Positions 12,801-23,601 of a DNA stretch of 64,000 nucleotides are shown in pieces. How positions within the stretch are numbered: position 1 is the stretch's first letter; each line of letters opens with the position of its first letter. The notes under the pieces were generated by a model. That model was not told the origin of the DNA. It saw nothing but the letters and a program-made list of their open reading frames with translations, and made no database searches. Made by a program: the position numbers and the translations under genes. This DNA comes from Lactarius indigo (lineage: Eukaryota; Basidiomycota; Agaricomycetes; Russulales; Russulaceae), in assembly GCA_025766275.1 (NCBI GenBank), contig JAFKAC010000020.1, positions 1 to 64,000 on the forward strand. The letters are read 5' to 3'.

Positions 12801-13855
12801 TTGACCTGATTTTCCACCTGTTGAATCACTACTCTGGTCTCTTTATTGAACGAGTTCAGGGTTAGTCGAGATCGGGCTGGCCAAGCTATAACTTGCCTTC
12901 GACGACCATATCGACTTTGTCACCGACTACCTTCACTCTCTCGTCAACTCCTTTCACCCTGTCGTTGACGTCTTGTATCATCTCGTCAACATCCTGCACC
13001 TTGTCTGCCATGTTCTTCACATTGTCCTCAATGCTTTGAGTGATCTTTAGGACTTCTGCAGCCGCCATACGGGCCTCTTCTTGCGTCAATTTGTCAAGTC
13101 TTCGCAGCGCGTCCTCTATGTCCTTCATTCCTATTAGCACCTTGAGATACTTCTCTGAACGGAGGTCAATGTCGAGGAGATATGTCAACAGGGAAAAACA
13201 TGCTTATTCGCCCTTGCTTGATCTCCTTTGTCACAACTCCGAGGATAAAAAGAACTTCAACCATTATCTTCACAGTGATCTCTGTCATGGCCGCGGTTGG
13301 TCGGACCTCTATGTATGTCTCGAGCCGTCGGAAGAAGTATTCGATGTGGCCAAAGAGGTCGACAAGAGCGTCTTGGTCATCCCTTACCTCCTTGACGACC
13401 TAGGGAGTAGATGCGTTAGAGAGACATACATATCGGGTTCGAGAACGATGCTCACTTGGAGGAGGACCCCGATTCCGGCGAATACTATTCTTGCTGGCGA
13501 GAAGACCTGCGGGCACACACGTCAGAGTGGAGCATAAGCAAATAAAATCCTTGCAGCTCACCATCCCAATACCTTGACCAAGGGTCGCAGAAAAAGCGTA
13601 CAAAACATGGACCGTCGGATTGAGCCATTTTGTCAATCTTTCATCCGCGCTCCGTGATTGATCGAACACCTGGACTTGAGCTTGGAGTACAGAGAGAATG
13701 GCATCGGGAGAGTGGCAGGTTTGTAGTTGGGCGGCTAGGGGATGTGAAGTAATGTCTTTCTTTGTCCGTTTTTTGTACGCCTGGAAAGCAGATGTGAAGA
13801 TTGACTCAAAATTTGTAGAAGAGGTAGCAGCAGCGAGAGCTTGGGACATGGACAT
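9895..13855 (-). CDS. NLR-like STAND protein: Goodbye domain, NACHT, ankyrin repeats (nine exons, about 1173 aa)
   Basis: Exons are 13855-13562, 13506-13456, 13399-13204, 13154-12897, 12840-12790, 12732-12562, 12497-12473, 12419-11820 and 11770-9895. The N-terminus (residues 1-115) matches the fungal STAND N-terminal Goodbye type (ADERLTKWLNPTVHVLYAFS). A coiled-coil-like DKVQDVDEMIQDVNDRVKGV stretch follows. The nucleotide-binding domain has HGKPGSGKTILSSA, with the P-loop mostly in a 25 bp exon, a Walker B LIVDALDE near 443 and a sensor LCITSRPE. About 11 ankyrin repeats of 33 residues fill the last 360 residues. Such proteins are thought to oligomerise on ligand binding and act in fungal self/non-self recognition or programmed cell death. 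Several introns need GC donors; the junction at 12897/12840 has an alternative (GTTATA donor with acceptor 9 bases later). Domain calls are firm, exon 4-5 joining less so. Confidence 0.85.
12473..12497 (-). other. 25-nt micro-exon carrying the NACHT P-loop
   Basis: This exon supplies the bases for (P)GSGKTIL(S), flanked by an upstream intron 12561-12498 that starts GCAAGT and a downstream intron 12472-12420 that starts GTACAT. Skipping it would remove the Walker A motif. Confidence 0.75.
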
Positions 13856-15579
13856 TTAAGGATGACAGAAAGGTGGTTTGTGGGGAGAGGAGACACGGAC
13901 CTTATAGAACACGCCGCTGAAATATGACTCGAAGAAATCTGGGGTACAGAGCAGGACGAATCAAAGAAGCATCAGAGATAGAAGCTCGGGTAGCCAGATT
14001 GTCCTGAACATGAAACGCAGATCATTGATTCGGTCAAGGACTCAGTCCTTTTTAATTTTTTAAAAACCTGATCACTTAGATGCCCCCAACACGTCAAGCA
14101 AAAGCGAACAAGATGCGAACTCTGAGAAGTCAGAGTATGTGGCCCTCCCGAGAAGGTTCAAGGCTTTACACTAGCTTTACAATGGCACTTTTACTGTAAC
14201 ACAAGGCAATAACAGCCTTACACTTCTTTGTGCCAACGCTGCAAAGTTGGAAATCTTCTGCAAATATTTCATGAAGACCACGTTGACAAAGTTGTTGAGG
14301 AACTGTTCGAGTCGCTGCAAGGACCGTGGTCATAACTTTTGGTTTCAAGGATGGAAAGAGACAGAAGCGTGCGTAACAGCGGTGGGAGGTTCACCGGTAT
14401 ACTCCGGCCCGGTGTATTCTCGTTATTGTCAGGGTAGCCCGATCGAAATCCTACGAAGACGACTCGGAAGAGAGCTCTCGCGCAAGAGCTCAAGAAGAAT
14501 AAGGCGGAGTGGGCAGCCAAGATAGCAAAGGAAGGTGAGAACGGCGAGGATGGGCCGATCGCGAACCCGAACCGCCTCGCAAACAAGTAGGACATGTTCG
14601 ATCTGGGCGTACCACGCGAGCTAACGTGCCGAGAGCTATGAGAACTGCAATTTTGAAACCGCATACAATGAATGACATGATGCCTTAGTGGTGCGACTCG
14701 GAGGCAAAACTCCGACCTCCGAGTCACCCTCGCTTCAGTCGCTTTGGTGTTCCTATAGGGCTATTACTTCGCAAACGTTACAAAACACCGGTTTCCGAGT
14801 ACGTTGGTGGCCATACTTCGAGAGAGACCGCGCATGCGTGCTTCAGCTTCATTCTACTGCATGCCCTGTAGAGGACCGTGCTAAGGATTGGAATGCAGAA
14901 CCTGATAATTTAAGTCAGGTGCGTGCGGTGCGCCGATTTTTACATGCCAGCAGAATCCAGTGTCTTATTGACCCGTTTGATACCTACGCGTGAGTCATCC
15001 CACTGCTCGCCGGCGAATTGTTTATCCTCAAGTAAGTCTACGGAAGTCGGCGGCCAGGTTGACTGAGAGCTAATCCCCTGAACTTGATAGTCTCGAGTAC
15101 TGATGATTGCAACCTAGAGAAAGGAGCAATCTACGGGTATTAGAGCGCATAAGTGTCCCGCATCTAGGAAACTAGGATAGAATCGCAAAGGCTTGGCTGC
15201 TCTTTTTATACCTCCATTGGAAATGCACATTAGAGCACCCCTCGTGGAGAAGTAAAGGGCACAGAGACGATCTGCGTGGGAGGACTGGGTCGCAGGAACT
15301 CTAAATTCACAGTAACGTTCGTGTAGGCGACTGTTGTCACAATATTGTTGATGTGACGCCTTGTGTGACGCACTGGCAATAAGGAGGCCCGTCAGCCAGT
15401 GTGGACAATACGGGTAGTGACAGTATTAGACCTCCTTAGAGTAATAAGTGGTCCCTTCAAGCTCATGCTCACAATTCATGCACGCGTGAATAACTGAACT
15501 GAGGCGGAACTCTCATAACCCTCGCGATGTTTTTTCCCGCACCCACTTTCCTTTTTTTTTTTGATTTTCAAACTTCACT
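13856..15579. other. Intergenic region without a recognisable gene
   Basis: Only short reading frames on both strands. Nothing could be tied to a family; a T-run lies at about 15552-15561. Confidence 0.5.
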
Positions 15580-16014
15580 TCAGCTCAAGGTGAAAATATC
15601 AATGTATCCGTCAAGTTGCATGCGCAACATTGTCCACCAACTCGACTGAATCACCTCGAAGATCCATGCGCCTGATCCCACGCTCCCAAACGTAACCTGC
15701 GCGCCCACGATTCTGGCGCCCCCATCAACTACCAAACGAGGGTTCACCAGCCCCAACCGTTTGAACTGCGTGGCAGAGAACACCTCGTCGAGGACGACGT
15801 CGACGGGAAAGTAGTTCAAGTTCGCGGCCATGATCAGCGCCTCTCCCCTCGAGGAAACCCACACGCCAAAGTCCAGCCGGTCGGGGGTGATGACGCGCGC
15901 AAAGTTGACGGGCGGTGAGGACAATGGCGAAGACAGTAGGAAAGGTGTGAGCAAGTTCATCTCAAGAGAAGTAATAGTGATGTCATCGTTGCCTTCAGGA
16001 TAACTAGAAACCAC
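15580..16014 (-). pseudogene. C-terminal fragment of a glycoside-hydrolase-like secreted protein
   Basis: The minus-strand frame reads MNLLTPFLLSSPLS, then DRLDFGVWVSSRGEALIMAA and NLNYFPVDVVLDEV, and ends soon after FGSVGSGAWIFEV. I recognise this order from the C-terminal beta domain of Agaricomycete proteins annotated as glycoside hydrolase superfamily, whose N-terminal half resembles the gene at 27.0-28.5 kb. The N-terminal barrel is absent here and no start is convincing; the reading becomes unclear upstream of 16010. The two fragments lie in the same orientation and in the correct order, about 11 kb apart. It may be a decayed paralogue or the detached end of the 27-28 kb gene. Confidence 0.5.
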
Positions 16015-17943
16015 GAGAATGGGACGTGCAAGATCTCCAACGCATGACAGACGAGTGACAAGTTGTAGGTGGGCCAGGGTGACCGGTCACGATTCCTGCT
16101 ACAATTGAATAGTTTTCTGTACCACCCATGGGACTCGACACGGTCACGACCGTCGTACAATTCAGGGAGAACGACAGCCGGGATAACTCGCGCTTCGAAT
16201 CCTGACGATAGATGGCCCAGTGGTTAGTCAGGTGAAGGGTATTAGGTATGACATGGGTGTTAGGAAGATATGAACTTGGACTTGAAGAGCAACTTTCCTA
16301 CTTTCTCGCTCGTACAGCGATCAGATGGTTATCGTATGAGTTATGACCCCAGCCCAAGGTGTGGATCGTCCAGAGATAAGATAAGTAGGGTGTTGGTCGA
16401 TAGGAACATTGGCGGAGACAACGGTAGAGATCCGGAAGTGGTATAGTACAGCAAGATGAACGGCGACTCCAGTACGCTTTGTGTTTTTCTGCGTTTCTTG
16501 CCAGTGCGTACGGATCTATGTAGAGAAATGCTCCCGCGCTTTATACCCTCCTAAGCGATGTGTCGTGCACCATCGGGAAGGGCGAGGGGAAGGGCGCTGT
16601 CTCCCGAGCCGCACATTCACCTCACCGCCTCCGCAGAAACAATTTCTCGTCTTTGTGCTGGAATAATAGGAGAGGGCATTGTATCTTAAGGAAAGGCCAA
16701 CAGTGAAATTGAGAAGACGGATAACACGGTCCGAGTCTGTGTGTCACACGGGTCCAACACACGCGCTGCACAGAGCTACCACCATCTCTGCTTAGTTACC
16801 TACTTGCGACCACTCCTCGGTCCGCCTTGTGCGGCGTCTCGACAGAAAGTTATACCGGTGCGTCCCTCATTCAGAGAGGCCGTTATCTCGTCTCAAAGAA
16901 AAATTAACGTATGGCTTGCAGCAATTGAAACGCGTCTGAAATTTACGGGGAAACGTAGAGCTCGACAATGAGATTTCATTTTCGGCATGAGTGCTCGTCA
17001 CCACCTTCTCGAATCCAAATACAGGGACTTTGTCACCGACCGGTTGAATGCGTAGAAAGCTTGGGAGGCGTCTGGCAGACATCCGTGGTCTGCTTGACAG
17101 GCTAGGTGCCTCTATGCTATCCGTAAAGGACTTGGAGGTGTGTCGCTATGTGTATGCCGGAATCCCTTTATTGAATTCCCTTCCTTTGTAGCGGGTCGCC
17201 TCTAAGGCCCGAGCCCTCGCGTCTAGAGCCATTCCATCCTTCCTACCGTGCCACGTCCGTCCCAATCCGTCACCGGAAAACCCCATCTGCCAACGATCCA
17301 ACGCCTTGCACCCCCTCACACGTCAGGTCAGGTCTTCTCACCACTGAGGATGCGAAGGCTCCCACAGCAGTAGCAGCAGCGGACGTCAGCCTGCTCCTTG
17401 GCTCTGCCGCCGGATCGGAGGCCGTCTACGACCGGGGCACGCAACAGGGGGAGACAACGCGACGCCAGCATTTGCGGCGCAGGAGGTGCTGGCAGCGCAG
17501 CTAGCGCAAATGGTGGGTTAGCGCGGCTGCAACGGAACGCGGAGCACTTCCCCAGCGCGCTGGCGGCGGACCAGGGGGTGAGCGCCGCGGAGAAGGTGGG
17601 CGTGGACCTGGACATGATGAAGTAGGAGCACGTGCAGCTGTGGGACCACCGCGGGAAGGCACTCGGAACGACGGGTCTGACGATACCAAGTGCCGTCATC
17701 CGTCGCGATTGTGTTTTTGGTCATATTTTTGTCATCGGTTCGCATGAGAGGCCATGGGAAATGAACCAGTTACTTTTCCGATTGTTCTGTGTGTGTGTCG
17801 GTGAATTTGTCGCTCGACAAACTCACGTCACCTGGTGGCAACGAGTCGGCACCTTGCTTAGCGCGTGTACTGCCTCAATGAGTCATTCTCAACTAGAAGC
17901 ACGTCACATTACACTTCGGATCACCTATAAAAAAATACACGGA
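16015..17943. other. Intergenic region without a recognisable gene
   Basis: No supported gene. A GC-rich patch at 17390-17640 is open in several frames at once, which is what base composition alone would give. Confidence 0.5.
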
Positions 17944-20900
17944 TTACTGTAGCGATTCTATCTCGGTGTTAATACAAGTAGTCCAACTCTGCCCATGTAC
18001 GAAAGTCGAAAGATCGAGACGGGTTTCATATTCGCCAGTAACCCAGATATTACTTGGGCGATGAAGCTGTGCCCTATGTGGTGGCGGGATCCACATTAGA
18101 AGTTCACCTTTACTACCACATATCCATCCCTCCTCGTTGATCACAGAGTAGTCAGTGAAGTCGACGTGGCTTGTAGTTTCCGTATTTCCTGTCGTAGCGT
18201 TCAACATACGAATTGTTCGATCGGAAGACCCTGAGATGATCCGGTGGCCATCAGGCGAGAATCCCACAGACGTGACCGAATCCGTGTGACCAGTAAATGG
18301 GCCGGCCTCTGTGTCTCCCGTAATCGCGTTCCATACACGAATTGTTTCATCGTCCGAACCTGAGACGATCCGCTGGCCATCTGGCGAGAATCCCACAGAC
18401 GCGACCGAATGCGTGTGACCAGTAAATGGGCCGGCCTCTGTCTCTCCCATAATCGCGTTCCATACACGAATTGTTCCATCGTGCGAGCCTGAGACGATCC
18501 GGTGGCCATCAGGCGAGAATCCCACAGACCAGACCAAATCCGTGTGACCAGTAAATGGGCCGGCCTCTGTCTCTCCCGTAATCGCGTTCCATACACGAAT
18601 TGTTCCATCGTGCGAGCCTGAGACGATCCGGTGGCCATCTGGCGAGAATCCCACAGACGCGACCCAATCCGTGTGACCAGTAAATGGGCCGGCCTCTGTC
18701 TCTCCCGTAGTCGCGTTCCATACACGAATTGTTTCATCGTCCGAGCCTGAGACGATCCGGTGGCCATCAGGCGAGAATCCCACAGACGTGACCCAATTCG
18801 TGTGACCAGTAAATGGGCCGGCCTCTGTGTCTCCCGTAGTCGCGTTCCATACACGAATTGTTCGATCGTGCGAGCCTGAGACGATCCGGTGGCCATCAGG
18901 CGAGAATCCCACAGACGTGACCGAATGCGTGTGACCAGTAAATGGGCCGGCCTCTGTGTCTCCCGTAGTCGCATTCCATACACGAATTGTTCCATCGAAA
19001 GAGCCTGAGACGATCCAGTGGCCATCAGGCGAGAATCCCACAGACGTGACCGAATGCATGTGACCAGTAAATGGGCCGGCCTCTGTCTCTCCCATAATCG
19101 CGTTCCATACACGAATTGTTCCATCGTGCGAGCCTGAGACGATCCGGTGGCCATCTGGCGAGAATCCCACAGACGTGACCGAATCCGTGTGACCAGTAAA
19201 TGGGCCGGCCTCTGTCTCTCCCGTAGTCGCGTTCCATACACGAATTGTTTCATCGAAAGAGCCTGAGACGATCCGGTGGCCATCAGGCGAGAATCCCACA
19301 GACGTGACCGAATGCGTGTGACCAGTAAATGGGCCGGCCTCTGTGTCCCCCGTAGTCGCGTTCCACACACGAATTGTTTCATCGAAAGAGCCTGAGACGA
19401 TCCGGTGGCCATCAGGCGAGAATCCCACAGACGTGACCGAATGCGTGTGACCAGTAAATGGGCCGGCCTCTGTCTCTCCCATAATCGCGTTCCATACACG
19501 AATTGTTCCATCGTGCGAGCCTGAGACGATCCGGTGGCCATCAGGCGAGAATCCCACAGACCAGACCAAATCCGTGTGACCAGTAAATGGGCCGGCCTCT
19601 GTGTCTCCCGTAGTCGCGTTCCATACACGAATTGTTTCATCGCGCGAGCCTGAGACGATCCGGTGGCCATCAGGCGAGAATCCCACAGACGTGACCGAAT
19701 CCGTGTGACCAGTAAATGGGCCGGCCTCTGTGTCTCCCGTAGTCGCGTTCCATACACGAATTGTTCGATCGTGCGAGCCTGAGACGATCCGGTGGCCATC
19801 AGGCGAGAATCCCACAGACGTGACCGAATGCGTGTGACCAGTAAATGGGCCGGCCTCTGTCTCTCCCGTAGTTGCGCCCCACACACGAATTGTTCCATCG
19901 TCCGAGCCTGAGGCGATCCGGTGGCCATCAGGCGAGAATCCCACAGACGTGACCAAATCCGTGTGACCAGTAAATGGGCCGGCCTCTGTCTCTCCCGTAG
20001 TCGCGTTCCATACACGAATTGTTTCATCGCGCGAGCCTGAGACGATCCGGTGGCCATCAGGCGAGAATCCCACAGACGTGACCGAATGCGTGTGACCAGT
20101 AAATGGGCCGGCCTCTGTGTCTCCCGTAGTCGCGTTCCACACACGAATTGTTCCATCGGAAGTCCCTGAGACAATCCGGTGGCCATCCGGTGAGATTGCA
20201 ACGGAAAGGACAGAAGCCCCAACGTCTTGAATCACCATCTCCGAAGAGGGCCAATGAGATAATCGACCACGTTCCACGCGTAAAATTCGAGGAAATGAGC
20301 CGGAATAACGTGCAGAGACAAGAGAACAAGACGGCGCAAATGGTAGAGCAGAAAGGTAGACATGTGGGGCACTCTTCGCCATGATCATCCCGAAATGCCG
20401 TATAAATACAGACGTATCATTGACGAATGATCTGAATTCATCTAGCTCTCTTTGAGAAACCTGTTGCGATCGTAGCCGTTAGTTGGTCGCCTTACTCATA
20501 CAATCAACAATTGTACTCACACCTTGACCGAAGGCCAAATACACCACCAGAGCCGAGCACGCTGCCGAAGCAAGACCCAGATTGCTTGTCAAGCTAAGGG
20601 CCTCCAACCAAAACAGAAGTTTCTTCTCGAACAAAGTTCGAAGTTTTCCGAACAGATTGTTTTCGAAACCAATATGTTTAATATGATCGTCCCAGAAACG
20701 ACACGCGTACAACAGAGCAGGTGGGATGTGTTGACGAATGCGGGGGTTAAGGTCTGTAACATCCTTGTTGGCAAGATATGACGTTTCGAGCTTGCAGATG
20801 TTGAATTTGAGATCTTTGAGCAGTAGACAGAGACAGGAATCGACCAATTGATGGTGAGCGTCACGAAGGTTGACACAAAAGTTTTCACCGCTCTTCTCTT

Positions 20901-23601
20901 CATTTGTGAGGAAATCGCGGAACGACGTATGGAGAGGAACGATGGGAAGGGTTTCATCAGATGAATTGACGTTGCTCAACAATGAGCCAAGCCGACGGAG
21001 TGATGTAACAATGGCTTCACTGTCGTCGTCGTCGTCGTGAGAGACGTGTTGTTGCAGGGCCTTGTGCAGAGTGGTCAAGGAGCGGATACTGAGCGGCTCG
21101 ATTGAAGCAATGACTTGTCCCAAAACTGAGCGAAAAATTAGCCGTGAGTTCTCGTGAGTGAAGTATCCTTCGAGGACTTCTTTGTACAACTCGTCCAAAG
21201 GATCTTGTCCTCGGCGATCCGCGGCGGGTTTCAAAAGATGGTTTATGCACTTTGTCTTGCTCAAGCCAAACACGTCGGGAGGGTTTAATATGTATCCAGA
21301 TGCGACCGCCGCCCACTGAAACAAACCCTCCGCCCTTTTCGTCAGTTCGTCGCCATAAATTTTGAACACGCCTGGACAAGTGTCTGGAGGGAGTCTGTTC
21401 TGGAGAAACGCGTAGATATCGTCGTGTATCGTAGCAGCCAGCCCCCGATCATTCATATACTTGATTTTGACGCTGGACAATCCGTCTCCGACTCGGGCGA
21501 ACGCAGACACGATGGAGTGCTCAGGTCGCGAGGTGATGAGCATACGAAAATTTGATGGCAGTTTAGAAATGGCTTTAGCAAGAAATTTGTGTAACCCGTT
21601 TTCATCGACTACATCCCCACTCTCGTCCAAGGCATCAATTATGACAACAATAGGACCAACAAGGTGGAGATCCTTAAACGGCGCCAGGATAAGGCATTCG
21701 AACAGGGTACCGTAGTCACGAGTTCCAGTTCGAAGTGACGAGTTGTCTTTTACGACCTTTCCTAGCGCGGCTTTGAACGAAGGATAGCGGTCAGAGAGAT
21801 CGCGAGCAAGAGTCGTGAACAGGTGATAAGCCTCCCGTTTTGATTGCTCCTTGCGCAAAAAGATAAAGGATGACGTAAGACGATGGATTTTGTCGAAGCG
21901 ACGTGCGATCTCGTGAGCAATCGATGACTTTCCCGTGCCCGCTTGCCCAAAAAGAACGAGACAACGCTCCGAAGCGGGATCGTTCACCCAATTGTCAATA
22001 AAGTCGAGGAACCCCGTGCGTGTTCCCGTAAGACAGCCCTTGTCGGGGATGAATCGTGAACCTGTCCCATATGGGATTTCTCCGATTTTTCTATCCAGCT
22101 CTATAAGGATGGTCAGATCGATTACGTTCAAGATATCAGGTCTACGCACCGGCGTCTGACACTCGCCTAGACACCCGCTTCAGCTGGCCAGCCATCCCGT
22201 CAAGCTGACTCGAAATGATTCCCACGTCGTCCAGAATTTGGAGTGCGGTTATCTCCGTGGTGATCGTAGCCTCGTCCAAGAAAGCCTTTCGTTGTTCGAG
22301 AAGGGTAGCGCGGAAGTCCTCGATTTTTTTGTCAACTTGGCTGCCAGTATTCTTCAATATTCGCTTCCCTGAAAACCGCATGTTTACGTCGGCCACTGAA
22401 ATGGGTAAAGACTACGCACAGAATTGGGAATCGTTTGCGTATGATTGGATAAAGTCACAGCAATTACAGACATGTTGCAACATGAGCGTAAGGATTTGTG
22501 CCTGCCTGGAATCACGTCCGATCGCTTTGAAACGGTCTTCCTGATTTGCGAAATCGAACGCATCATGTATGGCGACAAGTAAGGTTTGGACGTTGTCGTC
22601 GCGTTGAAACTGTTCTAGTACGGTCTAGCACCCAAATAAACATTGCATAAGTATTTCAACCGACAATAGTACAAACGGATCACCTTGGGGATCGCAGAAA
22701 ATAGTCCGTGTGCCATCTTTGCAATCGGGTGGAGCTGAGTACGACATTCGGCTCCGTCAAGGATCGACCAAAGAAAAAAAGGGGGCGCCGTGACGCACTT
22801 CTGAAATTGGGCTCAACGTATCCACGACCCACTTGATCCTCACGAGAGCACCTTCCCATTTATTCGAAAGATTAATTGTTGTTATATCTTTGTCGGCATC
22901 ACGGAGAGCATTCTCGGGAGGTGACACAATGACCGTCAAGTAGAGCGTAACCGGCTGGCTCAACTGTCCAGACTGTCCGTCGTGGTTGGTGAGGACAAAT
23001 GGGACTTCTACACCAAAGATGTTCAGCTAATCGGGTAAGTAAGGTTTCCAATAAGATACTCACCGCTTTGTGTTTCGACAGGTATTGTCATCGCATGCGT
23101 TCCGATAAGGACATCTGCGTGCAAGCGCCGCTTCTCATAAAGATGCAGTATAAGATGTGACGACGGTTGCATAGAACTGAGCCGAACTTTTAGTCAAAAA
23201 GTAAGACTGAAAAAGAAAAGTCTTACAAGGGGCCAAGCGTCTGGTCCCAGCGCGCCGTCGGTCCATCAATCTGGACGCTTTTCGTCTTCTTCAATGTCAC
23301 TTCATTGGTTACAGTGACATAGAACCGTCTCTTCGGGCTGAGCTGTTTTTTGATACTTGGGAGATCGTGTGCCCGGAGGACTAACAAAGGGGGTAAACGG
23401 CTATCGAGGTATCGACGAGTTAGGAATTCAGTACATACCAATCACCTCAACACGGGATAGACTTCCCTGCGATTCGGCGATTTGAGAGCTGTCCAAGGAC
23501 AGTTATTGAGCGAGCATCGCTACACAAAAGAAAGGATCGACATACCCTCTTCCTGAGATTCGCGATGCTGAGGGACCTGGGCTAGAGTAGTGGGTCACCA
23601 T
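17944..23601 (-). CDS. NLR-like STAND protein: C2-like N-terminus, NACHT, 16 WD40 repeats (ten exons, 1717 aa)
   Basis: Exons are 23601-23546, 23488-23439, 23380-23227, 23176-23064, 23007-22799, 22734-22684, 22624-22420, 22368-22150, 22100-20521 and 20460-17944; every intron is GT-AG, 49-64 bp, and the frame closes exactly. The ATG at 23601 follows a stop and starts MVTHYSSPGPSASR. Residues about 30-150 form a C2-like domain (VLRAHDLPSIKKQLSPKRRF). The NACHT domain has FGQAGTGKSS near 404, Walker B VVIIDALDES and sensor RMLITSRPE. The C-terminus (about 960-1648) is 16 WD repeats of 43 residues, 129 bp each. Architecture matches the HET-D/HET-E class of fungal incompatibility NLRs, where WD repeats act as the ligand sensor. 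Function here is inferred from architecture. The gene looks intact. Confidence 0.93.
18180..20250 (-). repeat. Tandem array of 16 WD40-coding repeats of 129 bp
   Basis: Each unit encodes SVGFSPDGHRIVSG, then TIRVWNATTG and TEAGPFTGHT. Fifteen units are almost identical in DNA, including silent positions; the first and last are more diverged. Differences cluster at a few codons: the residues before and after the first Asp of the SxD motif (R, D, H, F or S; E, G or R), the two residues after GHT (HS, DL, DS, NW, DW), and T, W or A before SVGF. Confidence 0.93.

Noticed and set aside
17398..17625. GC-rich open frame that briefly suggested a membrane enzyme
   Set aside because: All frames are open because of composition; no conserved motif could be aligned.
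18201..20222. A 673-residue open frame overlapping the WD40 region in another frame
   Set aside because: The 129 bp repeat is a multiple of three, so lack of a stop in one unit keeps the shadow frame open across all units. The true frame gives canonical WD repeats.
18180..20250. CRISPR-like or minisatellite array
   Set aside because: Units are 129 bp, coding, and have no unique spacers.
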